Origin: Bin87 sp965203985
GTDB lineage: Bacteria; Chloroflexota; Dehalococcoidia; Lucifugimonadales; UBA3495
Direction of reading: 5' to 3'
Assembly (NCBI GenBank): GCA_965203985.1
Contig: CBDBDS010000002.1
Span: 372,001 to 436,000, forward strand
Length of the DNA stretch: 64,000 nt
The notes beneath the pieces were generated by a model. That model was not told where the DNA came from. It ran no database searches and saw only the letters and a program-made list of their open reading frames with translations. This document shows, in pieces, positions 50,803-59,087 of the stretch. The position numbers were made by a program, and so were the translations under genes. Positions within the stretch are counted from its first letter, which is position 1; each line of letters starts with the position of its first letter.

Positions 50803-52269
50803 CTAGTACCGGCCGCCAGCGCCGGCCGCTGCCAACTGCGGGCCGGCCTCTGCCGGACGCGAATTGTACCGGCTGGAATAGTGGTATTCCTTGATGCTGT
50901 AGGCCATTATCGCCGCCGGAATCAGGGTGAGACCCGCGATCAGGAACGGCCAGAAGTAGCTCCCCAAGTGGTCATACAAATAGCCCGCCAACAGGATGCT
51001 GAAGAAAGAGCCGATCTGGTGGGCGAAGAATACCCAGCCGCTGATGGTTCCCAGGGCCCGGAACCCATATACGTCGGCTGTCAGCGTGGACGTGAGCGGC
51101 ACGCTTGCCACCCATGACATCCCGGACAGCAGCGCGAACGCCACCAGACCCAGCATCCCGTAGCCGAACAGGGGCAGGAAGACCAGGCACATAAACGCCA
51201 CGCCCCTGGTGGCGTAAACCAACGACAGGACGTTTTTGCGCCGCATCCGGTCGCCCATGAACCCGGTGATGATCACCCCCGCGGCGTTGAGACCGGTCAT
51301 GAGCCCAAAGATGGTGCCGGCGAATAACTTTTGATCCCAAGTCATCCAAAGCAGGTTGACCCGCTCCGGAAGCACGTCCTCGGCGTAGGGGATGAAGTGA
51401 ATGCTCAACAACCCGGTGGTGATGCCGCAGACAACGTATGCGCCCGACAATTGCCACATGGGGGGCGTCTTGAAGCATTGCCGCCAGTTCTGGACCTCGT
51501 ACAGGCCGGAGAGCTGCTGCCTGGAAGCGCTGCCGGCAGGCGCGTTCTCGGGATCCGGGTCGCCGTCCGGGTTGAGGCCCATCGCTTGGGGGCTGGGCCG
51601 CAAGAAGAACACCGCCAGCGGTGCCGAGAGGAATATCACCATGGCTCCCAAAAGGAACCACACCGTGCGCCATCCCACCAGTTCCACACCCGCTATGGTC
51701 AAACTGGCGTCGTCAATCACGCCCATCAGGTACGCCGCGAACGGGATCATCAGTAGGCCACCGATGGAAGTACCGGCTGCGGCTAAACCCGTTGCTTTGC
51801 TGCGCTGACGCCGGAACCACCGCACCACCAGGGCCAGCATGTTGGTTATCGACGCCGCGCTCAAACAGACATTGACAACGATCGAGAACACCGCGATGAA
51901 CCACAGCAGATCCAGCGGTATACTGACCACGCCCAGGTCCAGCACGTGGTTCATGTCCTGCATGAAGGCCAGGCTCATGATGGCGAGGCCCATGATCGCC
52001 AGACCGAAGCCGAACACCCGGCGTGGTCCGTACTTGTCGAACAGCGCGCCCATGATGGGCTGCATCGCCCCGTTGATGAGGAAACCGACCGACCCTACCC
52101 ACGAAATGTCCGAACGGTCCCAACCGAACGTGGGCTCCATTTCGGTAACAAACAAGCCGAACCCTTGACGGCCCGGCATGGAGAGGAAGGAGACGAAGAA
52201 GCAGGTGGCGACGATATACCACCCGAAATACATCGGAGCGGTCACCGGCGCTGCGGATTTGGTAGTCAT
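50803..52269 (-). CDS. MFS transporter (OFA/monocarboxylate-like)
   Basis: This 488-residue twelve-helix transporter begins MYFGWYIVATCFFVSFLSMPGRQGFGLFVTEMEPTFGWDRSDISW, a common start of the OFA (oxalate/formate antiporter-like) and MCT-like branch. The MFS motif appears as GALFDKYGPRRV. The middle loop is long and acidic (NPDGDPDPENAP). A related transporter lies at 53021, with the same FGWY start and loop, so they are paralogs. Substrates may be organic acids. Confidence 0.92.
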   Translation of the reverse strand: MTTKSAAPVTAPMYFGWYIVATCFFVSFLSMPGRQGFGLFVTEMEPTFGWDRSDISWVGSVGFLINGAMQPIMGALFDKYGPRRVFGFGLAIMGLAIMSLAFMQDMNHVLDLGVVSIPLDLLWFIAVFSIVVNVCLSAASITNMLALVVRWFRRQRSKATGLAAAGTSIGGLLMIPFAAYLMGVIDDASLTIAGVELVGWRTVWFLLGAMVIFLSAPLAVFFLRPSPQAMGLNPDGDPDPENAPAGSASRQQLSGLYEVQNWRQCFKTPPMWQLSGAYVVCGITTGLLSIHFIPYAEDVLPERVNLLWMTWDQKLFAGTIFGLMTGLNAAGVIITGFMGDRMRRKNVLSLVYATRGVAFMCLVFLPLFGYGMLGLVAFALLSGMSWVASVPLTSTLTADVYGFRALGTISGWVFFAHQIGSFFSILLAGYLYDHLGSYFWPFLIAGLTLIPAAIMAYSIKEYHYSSRYNSRPAEAGPQLAAAGAGGRY

Positions 52270-52398
52270 ACGCCCCCTGGTGTCGCAGGTTCCGCGAGGC
52301 GATGACCGAACATCGCCAAATATCGTGCCATCATAGCAGGCATCTCAACTTGGCGCTATCACGGATTCTGGACCGATGGCACGAAAACGGCCTTCCCA

Positions 52399-52995
52399 TT
52401 ACCCTTCCCGCGGAGGACGACGGCGGTGATGGAATATCTCCGACAACGGTATCACCAACTCTGGCAAGAGTGGCGTCGTCAACACGTCGCCCGGGCCAAG
52501 TACCGCCCGCTCCACATACACGCCGCCACGGAGTTCCAGCTGGGTTACGGTATCGTTGCGCGGATCTATGGACCAGTACTCGGTGACGCCGGCTTCGGCA
52601 TAGATCTGCCGCTTCCGTATCAAGTCCCGATTGCGGTCACCGGAGAGGATCTCAACCACAATGTCGGGCGTTCCTTCTACTCGACTCCCGCCCACGATGT
52701 CCCGACTTTGCGCGAGGATGATGACAATATCAGGCTCGGGCACCTGCTGTAGTTCCCGGGATAGAACGGTGGTCATTTCGTGATAGAACTGTGCCGGCGG
52801 CTGGTCGAAACGGTCAAGGTAGTCGTCAATATGGCGACTGAATTCCATTATCAAAAACTGGTGATCCGGGCTGCCTGACGCCGTGATGTACAGCACCCCG
52901 TCGTCGAGCTCCCACTTTCCGTCGGTCTCGTCCAGGGCCAGGAAGTCGTCCAGAGCCATCCGCATCCCGGTGCGCAGTTTCGCAGCCGAGGTCAT
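52399..52995 (-). CDS. Uma2 family (DUF820) PD-(D/E)XK-fold protein
   Basis: This 198-residue Uma2 protein starts MRMALDDFLALDETDGKWELDDGVLYITASGSPDHQFL, then PEPDIVIILAQ, TPDIVVEILSGDRNRDLIRKRQIYAEAGVTEYWSIDP (the D-E-D-K pattern of the family) and a C-terminal VLGPGDVLTTPLLPELVIPL. GGAGG lies 5 nt ahead. It follows the MFS gene at 53021 by 25 nt on the same strand and could be co-transcribed. Function of the family is not known. Confidence 0.88.
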   Translation of the reverse strand: MTSAAKLRTGMRMALDDFLALDETDGKWELDDGVLYITASGSPDHQFLIMEFSRHIDDYLDRFDQPPAQFYHEMTTVLSRELQQVPEPDIVIILAQSRDIVGGSRVEGTPDIVVEILSGDRNRDLIRKRQIYAEAGVTEYWSIDPRNDTVTQLELRGGVYVERAVLGPGDVLTTPLLPELVIPLSEIFHHRRRPPREG

Positions 52996-53020
52996 CGCAT
53001 CCTCCGCATAGCCGGGCCAG

Positions 53021-54349
53021 TCAGTCGGCGGCCCCCACGGCGGCTGGAGCAGCCTGGTAGCGCACGGAATACTTCCGCTCCCGTATGGTAAAGGCGGAGA
53101 TCGCAGCCGGATACAGGACTACGGCCGCTATGGAGAACGCAACGATATAATCGCCCGTGACCTCGCGCAGGTAGCCGGCCAGCAATACGCTGGTGAAGCC
53201 GCCCAACTGGTGGAACAGGAACGCCACGCCCGAAATGGTCGCCATGGATTTCAATCCGTACACCTCTGCGGTGAGCGACGACGTCAGCGGCGCGGTGGCA
53301 ATCCAGGACAAGCCGGCCACTACCGCGAAAATGAGCATCCCCGCGATGACCGGGAACCCGGGCGTCAGCAGCGACGCCACCAGGATCACGTACCCGGTCC
53401 CGCGACAGAAGTAGACTGCCGTCAGCCAGTTCTTACGCCCGCCGATCCGGTCTGAAATCCAGCCGGCTCCCGTGGCTCCCAGCGCGTTCAGGCCCGACAT
53501 CAAGCCGAAGATCAGCGCCGCCGTCTGCGGGTTCACCCCCTCCTCAATGGCCATGGGCACGAAGTGCACCGCCAGCATGAAAGTGGTGCCGCCGCAGATG
53601 TAGTAGGAAAAGCTCATTTGCCAGATGGGCAATGACTTGAAAGCCTGACGCCAATTTTCGGCAAACAGGGGCTGTGGCGGTGGCGCGACGGCGCCGCCCG
53701 ATCCATCAGGCCCGCTTTCCGGGACGGGGTCGCCGTCGGGCGTCAATCCCTTTTTCGCGGGATCGTCATGGAGAAACACGAACGCCAGGGGGATGCCCAG
53801 CGCCAGAATCATCACACCCAGGACAACCCAGGACAGCCGCCAGTCGATCAGGCTGATCAGAAAAGCCACGAATGGCACCAGGACCAGGCTGCCCAACGAC
53901 ATGCCCGAGGCGTTGAGCCCAATGACCAGGCCCCTTCGCCGCCGGAACCACTTGCTCAGCATCGCGGCCGTGTTGGTCATTGACGAGCCGCTCTGGCCAA
54001 TCGCCGCGATCACGCCGAACATGGCGATCATATACCAGATGCTGCCTGTGGCCGCCATCAGCAGCGTGGAAACTCCCACCACCACGATGCCCGTTATCAC
54101 CACGATGCGCACGCCGATCCGGTCGAACAGGTAGCCCATGAACGGCTGCGTAACGCCGTTGAGCAACGCTCCAAGGGCCGCCGCCCACGACACAACCGTC
54201 CGGTTCCACTCGAACTCGGCTTCCATGGGGACCACGAACGCACCGAAAGAGTTGCGCGCCCCCATGGTCAGGAACGCGATGAACATGCAGGTGGCCACCA
54301 CGAACCACCCGTAGAATATGCCCGGGCGCGCCGGATTATTCACCGCCAT
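53021..54349 (-). CDS. MFS transporter (OFA/monocarboxylate-like)
   Basis: This 442-residue paralog of the transporter at 50803 begins IFYGWFVVATCMFIAFLTMGARNSFGAFVVPMEAEFEWNRTVVSW, with GYLFDRIGVRIVVI as motif A and LTPDGDPVPESGPDGSGG as the central loop. About twelve membrane helices are visible. A promoter (TTGCGC, 17 nt, TACAAT) lies 48 nt upstream. The two paralogs flank a Uma2 gene. Substrate unknown. Confidence 0.92.
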   Translation of the reverse strand: MAVNNPARPGIFYGWFVVATCMFIAFLTMGARNSFGAFVVPMEAEFEWNRTVVSWAAALGALLNGVTQPFMGYLFDRIGVRIVVITGIVVVGVSTLLMAATGSIWYMIAMFGVIAAIGQSGSSMTNTAAMLSKWFRRRRGLVIGLNASGMSLGSLVLVPFVAFLISLIDWRLSWVVLGVMILALGIPLAFVFLHDDPAKKGLTPDGDPVPESGPDGSGGAVAPPPQPLFAENWRQAFKSLPIWQMSFSYYICGGTTFMLAVHFVPMAIEEGVNPQTAALIFGLMSGLNALGATGAGWISDRIGGRKNWLTAVYFCRGTGYVILVASLLTPGFPVIAGMLIFAVVAGLSWIATAPLTSSLTAEVYGLKSMATISGVAFLFHQLGGFTSVLLAGYLREVTGDYIVAFSIAAVVLYPAAISAFTIRERKYSVRYQAAPAAVGAAD

Positions 54350-54396
54350 ACAACCCCCAATGCCGCTTTCGCTACGTTGCTCGCGGGTTAGGCCGG

Positions 54397-54425
54397 ATTG
54401 TATGCCTACGGTGATAGGGGCGCAA
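54397..54425 (-). promoter_or_regulatory. promoter of the MFS transporter gene at 53021
   Basis: On the minus strand TTGCGC (54425-54420) and TACAAT (54402-54397) are separated by 17 nt, 47 nt before the ATG. Confidence 0.6.
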
Positions 54426-54449
54426 GGCAGATGTTGACCGCCGAGGTGG

Positions 54450-55034
54450 CTACGGTACCGCCGGGGGCATAAATTCGCGCAGTTCCAGCGTCACATCGGG
54501 GAAAGCCTGAGGAGTAATGGCGCTATCGGCTGGAATGGTGCGGACGGTAGTGTACGCAGCGCCCACCGGGTCGGTGCGGGCTTCGACTTCGCCGGTGCGC
54601 AGGTTGGCGATCCAGAATTCGGGGATGCCGGCGGCAGCATAGAACTCCGACTTGGGGCCATAGTCATATTCCAGCGAACTGTCCGCTACTTCGATCAGCA
54701 GCAGCACGTCCTCCGGCGTCGCCGTCTCGGCGTGATAGTCAGGTCGAGGGCGCAGCAGGACAACGTCCGGCTCCGGCATTCCATATTCATCCAGCTGTAT
54801 GGAACCCTGCACACGCACAATGGCCCGGCCCACCAACGGCGGAACCAGCAGCGTAGTCAGCGCGTCGGTGCAGAAGAGGTGCCGGTTCCCGATTGCCGCC
54901 ATCTGAATTATCTCCCCGGCCAGCAGTTCAACGTGTTCGTCTTCGTGCAGAATGCCGGCCTCGCCCATGGCCATGTACTCGGCCACGGTAAAAAGCCGCC
55001 GCTGGATTTGGGGCCGGGTTGCGGTGGTGGTCAT
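54450..55034 (-). CDS. Uma2 family (DUF820) PD-(D/E)XK-fold protein
   Basis: This 194-residue protein has FTVAEYMAMGEAGILHEDEHVELLAGEIIQMAAIGNRHLFC, MPEPDVVLLRPRPD, DVLLLIEVADSSLEYDYGPKSEFYAAAGIPEFWIANLRTGEVE and a late ITPQAFPDVTLEL. The typical Uma2 D...E-V-x-x-S...D...K...Y set is present. Its ATG overlaps the stop of an 86-residue winged-helix gene (ATGA), so the pair is translationally coupled. This coupling suggests a regulator or partner relation. Confidence 0.9.
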   Translation of the reverse strand: MTTTATRPQIQRRLFTVAEYMAMGEAGILHEDEHVELLAGEIIQMAAIGNRHLFCTDALTTLLVPPLVGRAIVRVQGSIQLDEYGMPEPDVVLLRPRPDYHAETATPEDVLLLIEVADSSLEYDYGPKSEFYAAAGIPEFWIANLRTGEVEARTDPVGAAYTTVRTIPADSAITPQAFPDVTLELREFMPPAVP

Positions 55035-55291
55035 GAGTTGGACTCTGCTTTGCCAAAGACCTTAGTTTCCCGATTCTGCACGATCTCACCGCGCGCCATC
55101 AAGCCGCCCAGCACTGAATAGGTCAGGTAATTCCGCTGACCGTCACGGATAGACGAGCGCAAGCCCAACAAATCCGCGATTTGGGAGTTGCGCAGCCCGG
55201 CGGGATGCGCTTCAAGCAGCATCGGGATCGCGTTCTCGATATGCCGCAATCCTTCTTGTGCCAACACTCGGGCGGCTGTGTCGTCGCTCAT
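55031..55291 (-). CDS. winged-helix DNA-binding protein coupled to Uma2
   Basis: This 86-residue protein has a winged-helix fold: LEAHPAGLRNSQIADLLGLRSSIRDGQRNYLTYSVLGGLMARGEIVQNRETKVFGK. No catalytic domain is present. GAGGT lies upstream. Small proteins of this shape often sit next to restriction or Uma2-type PD-(D/E)XK genes. The 4-nt overlap with the Uma2 gene indicates one functional pair. Confidence 0.82.
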   Translation of the reverse strand: MSDDTAARVLAQEGLRHIENAIPMLLEAHPAGLRNSQIADLLGLRSSIRDGQRNYLTYSVLGGLMARGEIVQNRETKVFGKAESNS

Positions 55292-55315
55292 TTTGGGGTC
55301 ACCTCACCCGACACG

Positions 55316-55591
55316 TTACCCACATCCAGCGAAGTCTAGCGACAAATGCGCATACGATAGAGGGTGGCAAGATTCCAAGTGCCTGTCAACGCAGCCGTGA
55401 CACGTAACGGTATCGCAATCTTCTTCCTGGCAGGCCTGGTTGCATCTGTCGCAAGATGACCGTTTGCAGTTGGGGCACGAATAGTCGATCATGGGGCACA
55501 GAAGACAATTGCAAATGTAGCAACCGACCACCTGATCCGGGCCGCTGTCACCGTGCCACTCGCCACAAATATCACACAACGAACGAATCAT
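55316..55591 (-). CDS. small cysteine-rich, probably zinc-binding protein
   Basis: This 91-residue protein has about 17 cysteines in C-x-x-C steps: CDICGEW, CYICNCLLC, CPNCKRSSCDRCNQAC and CHGCVDRHLESCH. It looks like two or three zinc knuckles or a treble-clef pair without an enzymatic domain. GGAG lies ahead of the ATG, and the gene starts 22 nt after the HEPN-like gene, so the MNT-like/HEPN-like/Cys-rich genes are probably one operon. No family is named. Confidence 0.8.
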   Translation of the reverse strand: MIRSLCDICGEWHGDSGPDQVVGCYICNCLLCPMIDYSCPNCKRSSCDRCNQACQEEDCDTVTCHGCVDRHLESCHPLSYAHLSLDFAGCG

Positions 55592-55613
55592 GTTGCACTC
55601 TCCGAGTGGACGA

Positions 55614-55979
55614 TCAACTTACCCGGGTTTGGTACGCAATTAGTGTAGACAACAGTACCGGTACGCTTTCCGTAGCAGCCTGCCACACCTTGTCGCTATC
55701 GACCAAGTGCGGGCGGTGTACCAGGAATGTTCGCATACTGAACAACGCCGTCCAATTGACACCTGGCATTGCCTCCGTGTCCTGTTCAGGAATGGCTTTG
55801 GCTGCGTCTGCGGCCAAACCCATTGCATGATAAAGCGCGAAACGGGCAGTCAGGTTACCGTTCAAGTATAGATCAGCGTTGAGTTCGATGAGTCTGATAA
55901 CAACGTCACACCAGTGGGCTACACGCCCTAGTGGACATGCTTGTGTCGGGCCGCGTTCATCCTCTGGCGTAAATGACAT
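55614..55979 (-). CDS. HEPN domain protein (HepT-like)
   Basis: This 121-residue helical protein has MPGVNWTALFSMRTFLVHRPHLVDSDKVWQAATESVPVLLSTL, the HepT/DUF86 pattern with R-x4-H at Arg83-His88. HEPN proteins with this motif are RNases. In HepT the motif is R-x4-H-x-Y, where the Tyr is AMPylated by MntA; here residue 90 is Pro, so the Tyr is absent. It overlaps the upstream MNT-like gene by 23 nt. It is probably a divergent type VII-like toxin or a non-AMPylated relative. Confidence 0.8.
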   Translation of the reverse strand: MSFTPEDERGPTQACPLGRVAHWCDVVIRLIELNADLYLNGNLTARFALYHAMGLAADAAKAIPEQDTEAMPGVNWTALFSMRTFLVHRPHLVDSDKVWQAATESVPVLLSTLIAYQTRVS

Positions 55980-56337
55980 CCCGGCTTTCCTTGTCGCGTA
56001 CTGCCCACTCTGCGCCTTCGGCGATGCGTTTCTCCAGAATGCTGTTGTCCGTTATCCAGACTTTTGCGCCCGTTGCCCCCTGTAGCTCCTCTACAACGTC
56101 GAAGTGGTGTTCGTTGAAGTGCCATTCGTACTTGTCAGAGTCGAACTTGACGATGAGGTACAAGTCCACGTCGGAAAACGGGTCAGGTTCCAGCCCGGGA
56201 ATCTGGCGCACGGGTGGCCTGGTCTTGCTGGTGTCAACAGCCATTTCATGGATGTTCCATCGCCGGCAAATTTCAGCGATCTTGTCCAATGACAGATCAG
56301 CTTTAGTCAGTAGAGGCTTCCTTTTCAGCATAGTCAT
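55957..56337 (-). CDS. MNT-type nucleotidyltransferase-like protein
   Basis: This 126-residue protein has DPFSDVDLYLIVKFDSDKYEW (Asp56-Asp58, the D-x-D strand of minimal nucleotidyltransferases) and ends EKRIAEGAEWAVRDKESRDVIYARG, as MntA-like proteins do. The upstream G-S motif of MntA (G-S-x10-D-x-D) is not present; the sequence there reads VDTSKTRPPVRQIPGLEP. It overlaps the HEPN-like gene and precedes it, in the MNT-first order. It may be an inactive or altered antitoxin. Confidence 0.75.
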   Translation of the reverse strand: MTMLKRKPLLTKADLSLDKIAEICRRWNIHEMAVDTSKTRPPVRQIPGLEPDPFSDVDLYLIVKFDSDKYEWHFNEHHFDVVEELQGATGAKVWITDNSILEKRIAEGAEWAVRDKESRDVIYARG

Positions 56338-56383
56338 GACCTGCCCTTCATTGGACGCACTATAGATTGCCCGGTGTAAGCGA

Positions 56384-56478
56384 CCCTAAACGTCCTTCAG
56401 AGCCAGCGCGTCCTCGCCGGCGCTGTTGCCGGCCAGGCGGCCGAAGACCATACCAACGCTCAGGCCGCCGCCACCCCG
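56384..56478 (-). pseudogene. relic of the 3' end of an FAD dehydrogenase gene
   Basis: The 95 bases read on the minus strand as a C-terminal peptide ending GMVFGRLAGNSAGEDALALK, plus DV and a stop. This is nearly identical in protein to the end of the gene at 57358-58863, and the DNA is roughly 85-90% the same by eye, with the same TAG context. No upstream part of that gene is found beyond 56478. The two copies are in direct orientation and flank the coiled-coil gene at 56529-57284. Confidence 0.85.
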
Positions 56479-56528
56479 AGTATGAGTCCATCGTCATTTT
56501 GACCGCCTCATACGGGTTGCCGAAACTG

Positions 56529-57284
56529 CTACTCCCGCTGCGCTGACCGCTCCCGGAGTTGGTGCCAGTGGATTTGACCCGAGTTGATAATGTCGTCGAT
56601 GCGACGGTCCGTGCGTACCGAGGCTACTACGGCATGGGCCGGTTTCCCGGTAAAGCGGGTCAGGTAGCCGGCGTTGCGTATGGGGCGGTCGATGTCGCGC
56701 TGGTCGGCAGTGAAAGAGACTTCCACTGCTATATAGTGCAACTGGCCAGCGGCGTCGGTGGCCTCAATAATCATGTCAGCCGCGCGAAAGCTGCGCAGAT
56801 CGCCGGGCGCAATGTCCGCAGTGTTCTGATTGCGGACCAAATCCCTGACTTCGATCTGGGTGAGTTGCTTCTCGTATTCCAGCCCCAAATCCTCTGCGAT
56901 GGACATGGCCTGCTTGTCGGCAATGGTGGCGACCCCGACGTCTTTAAGCCAGGTCAGATCGTCCGCAATGCGATTGAATCGACGGTCCGTTCGGTCTGCG
57001 AGTTCAAACACGCTGTCCGTCAGTTTCTGAACTTGGTCAATGAGTTGGATCAACTGCCGTTCTATCCGGTCAACCCGCTCGGTAAGTTGATCGACCCGCT
57101 CGGCTAGTTGATCGACCCGCTCGGTAAGTTGATCGACCCGCTCAGCCAGCTGGGTAAAGAGCTGCGGCAACTCCAGCAATTCCCGCGTCAGAATGCGGGA
57201 GCGCACCGCTTCCATCAGATGCGGATTTTCGTCCAGCGTCTGCATCAAGCGTTCCACCGCTTGTATGTCGTCAATGGTAGCCAT
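56529..57284 (-). CDS. coiled-coil protein with PD-(D/E)XK-like C-terminal domain (DUF3782-like)
   Basis: This 251-residue protein starts MATIDDIQAVERLMQTL, then has heptad repeats (QLAERVDQLTERVDQLAERV and following) for about 60 residues, then a C-terminal domain with SIAEDLGLEYEK, FRAADMIIEATDAAGQLHYIAVEVSFTADQRDIDR and KPAHAVVASVRTDRRIDD. The D...E-V-S pattern is that of a PD-(D/E)XK-like family (DUF3782-like) in which the catalytic Lys is replaced by Ser. Starting at 57284 removes a non-conserved extension. Its DNA includes a 21-bp tandem repeat. It may bind DNA rather than cut it. Confidence 0.85.
   Translation of the reverse strand: MATIDDIQAVERLMQTLDENPHLMEAVRSRILTRELLELPQLFTQLAERVDQLTERVDQLAERVDQLTERVDRIERQLIQLIDQVQKLTDSVFELADRTDRRFNRIADDLTWLKDVGVATIADKQAMSIAEDLGLEYEKQLTQIEVRDLVRNQNTADIAPGDLRSFRAADMIIEATDAAGQLHYIAVEVSFTADQRDIDRPIRNAGYLTRFTGKPAHAVVASVRTDRRIDDIINSGQIHWHQLRERSAQRE
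57071..57154 (-). repeat. 21-bp tandem repeat (four copies) coding for coiled-coil heptads
   Basis: Units begin at 57071, 57092, 57113 and 57134, each of 21 bp starting CAACCCGCTCGG or CGACCCGCTC. Each unit encodes one seven-residue step of the coiled coil (read as T/A-E-R-V-D-Q-L). Copy number may vary between strains. Confidence 0.9.
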
Positions 57285-57357
57285 TGTTGTGCGCCCGGTC
57301 TGGGATGCGAGATAGATCACTTAAATCGTAGCAGGACGTCGCCGCCGCCAGCACGCC

Positions 57358-58863
57358 CTAAACGTCCTTCAGCGCCAGCGCGTCCTCGCCGGCGCTGTTG
57401 CCGGCCAGGCGGCCGAAAACCATGCCCGCGCTGAGGCCGCTGCCGCCCGGGTAGTTGTGATAGAACAGCCCGCCGACCATCTCGCCGGCCGCGTACAGGC
57501 CCGGTATCGGGTCCTGGGCGTTGGTCACCACCTGACCGCGGTTGTTGACCTTGACGCCGCCGAAGGTGAAGGTGATGCCGGTGGTTACGGCCCATCCGCG
57601 ATACGGGGGCGTGTCCAGAGTCTGCGCCCAGTTGGTCTTGTTGACCGCCAGGCCTTCGGTGCAGCGACCGTCCTTGACCGTCGGGTTGTACTCGATGTCC
57701 TGGCGTACGGCAGCGTTGTACTCCTCGACCTCCCGAACCAGACCGGCGGGATCGATGTCCAGCATCCGCGCCAGTTCCTCAATGGAGTTGGCCTCGGCGG
57801 TGGTCGCCTGGGGGATCCAGTACTCGTCACGCAGCAGATGCTTCACCTTCTCGTCGAAGATCTGGAAGCACAGGCCCTGGGGCTGCTCCATCAGCGCGCG
57901 CCCGTAGGTCACGTAGGTGTAGTTGCGGAAGTCCGCGCCCTCGTCCAGGAACCGCTCGCCGTTGATGTTGACCATCAGGCCGAAGGGATAGGAGTGCTTC
58001 TGGAACAATTCGGTGACGGTACGGTCGCCGAAGGTAGGGGCGTTCATGTCCCAGGCCACCGCGTGACACGACGACCAGTGACCGTAGGACTGCGCTCCCA
58101 CGTCCAGCGCCATCTTGATGCCATCGCCGGTGTTGTAGGGGATGCCACGGACCTTTACCGTCTCCCAGCCGGGGCCCAGGTAACGGCAGCGCATCTCGGC
58201 GTTGGCCTCGAAGCCGCCGGCCGCCAGCACCACGGCGCGGGCCGCGATGTCCTCGAACCCATCCGGACCCTTGACCCGGAGTCCGGAGACGTTGCCCTTC
58301 TGGTCCTGGATCAGCGACACGCCCTCGGTGGAATACCGCACCTCAACGCCCAGTCGCTGGCACACGTCGAACTGCTGGTCCGACAGGCCCTTGCCCGCGC
58401 CCACGGCCTCGACCACCAGGCCGCCCCAGAACCGGAACTTGTCTCCGTCGCGGAACGCCTGACGCCCAAAGGACAACACGAAGCGCACGCCGTGTTCCTG
58501 CAACCACTTCATCGTGGGGTAGGACTGGCTCACCAGTATCTCGGCCAACTCCGGGTCGGACAAGCCGTGGGTGACTCGCATCATGTCGTCGTAGAACTGG
58601 TTTTCGGTGTACTGGCCCACCTCGATGGAGTTGGCCTCGGTCTCCGACATGTCGGGGATCAACCCCTTGATGTCGTCCAGGCCGTTGTAGGCGAAGCGGA
58701 TGATGCCGCCGGTGAAATAGGTGTTCCCACCGCGGAAATACTCCGGAGCCTTCTCAACCACCAGCACCGATTGGGTCTGCTCGCGGGCAGCGATGGCGGC
58801 GGAAAGCGCGGCATTCCCGGCCCCCACCACGATTACGTCATATACAGTGTCATTAGCAGGCAA
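57358..58863 (-). CDS. FAD-dependent oxidoreductase (fumarate reductase/tricarballylate dehydrogenase-like)
   Basis: This 501-residue flavoprotein has YDVIVVGAGNAALSAAIAARE at the N-terminus (FAD motif), FEDIAARAVVLAAGGFEANAEM, TGDGIKMALDVGAQSYGHW, and a C-terminal TGITFTFGGVKVNNRGQVV and YAAGEMVGGLFYHNYPGGSGLSAGMVFGR block. It is of the FAD_binding_2 family, nearest to tricarballylate dehydrogenase TcuA or 3-ketosteroid dehydrogenase-like proteins. Substrate unknown. A relic of the 3' end of the same type of gene lies at 56384-56478. It is divergent from the GMC gene. Confidence 0.92.
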   Translation of the reverse strand: MPANDTVYDVIVVGAGNAALSAAIAAREQTQSVLVVEKAPEYFRGGNTYFTGGIIRFAYNGLDDIKGLIPDMSETEANSIEVGQYTENQFYDDMMRVTHGLSDPELAEILVSQSYPTMKWLQEHGVRFVLSFGRQAFRDGDKFRFWGGLVVEAVGAGKGLSDQQFDVCQRLGVEVRYSTEGVSLIQDQKGNVSGLRVKGPDGFEDIAARAVVLAAGGFEANAEMRCRYLGPGWETVKVRGIPYNTGDGIKMALDVGAQSYGHWSSCHAVAWDMNAPTFGDRTVTELFQKHSYPFGLMVNINGERFLDEGADFRNYTYVTYGRALMEQPQGLCFQIFDEKVKHLLRDEYWIPQATTAEANSIEELARMLDIDPAGLVREVEEYNAAVRQDIEYNPTVKDGRCTEGLAVNKTNWAQTLDTPPYRGWAVTTGITFTFGGVKVNNRGQVVTNAQDPIPGLYAAGEMVGGLFYHNYPGGSGLSAGMVFGRLAGNSAGEDALALKDV

Positions 58864-59087
58864 AACCGCACCTCAAAGGCCGGCCGGACCGTCACCCGGC
58901 AGGCAAATTCGCGTACCCGATGATACCACAGCGCCTCTTTTCGCCCGCACGACGCTTGGTGTAACGAGCCTGGCTGATGTAACCTTGACGCTCCTCGGAT
59001 TCTCCAGGTTCCCGGCTCCGCCGACGCTGTACCTGGCGACGCCCGGAACCCACATTGCCCGCGGATAATGGCCGACCTGGTGATGAC

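Noticed and set aside
57071..57154. 21-bp repeats as a CRISPR array or integron site
   Set aside because: There are no spacers; the repeats are in frame and code for coiled-coil heptads.
57457..58923. 488-codon open frame opposite the FAD dehydrogenase
   Set aside because: The opposite strand has complete FAD-enzyme motifs; this one has none.
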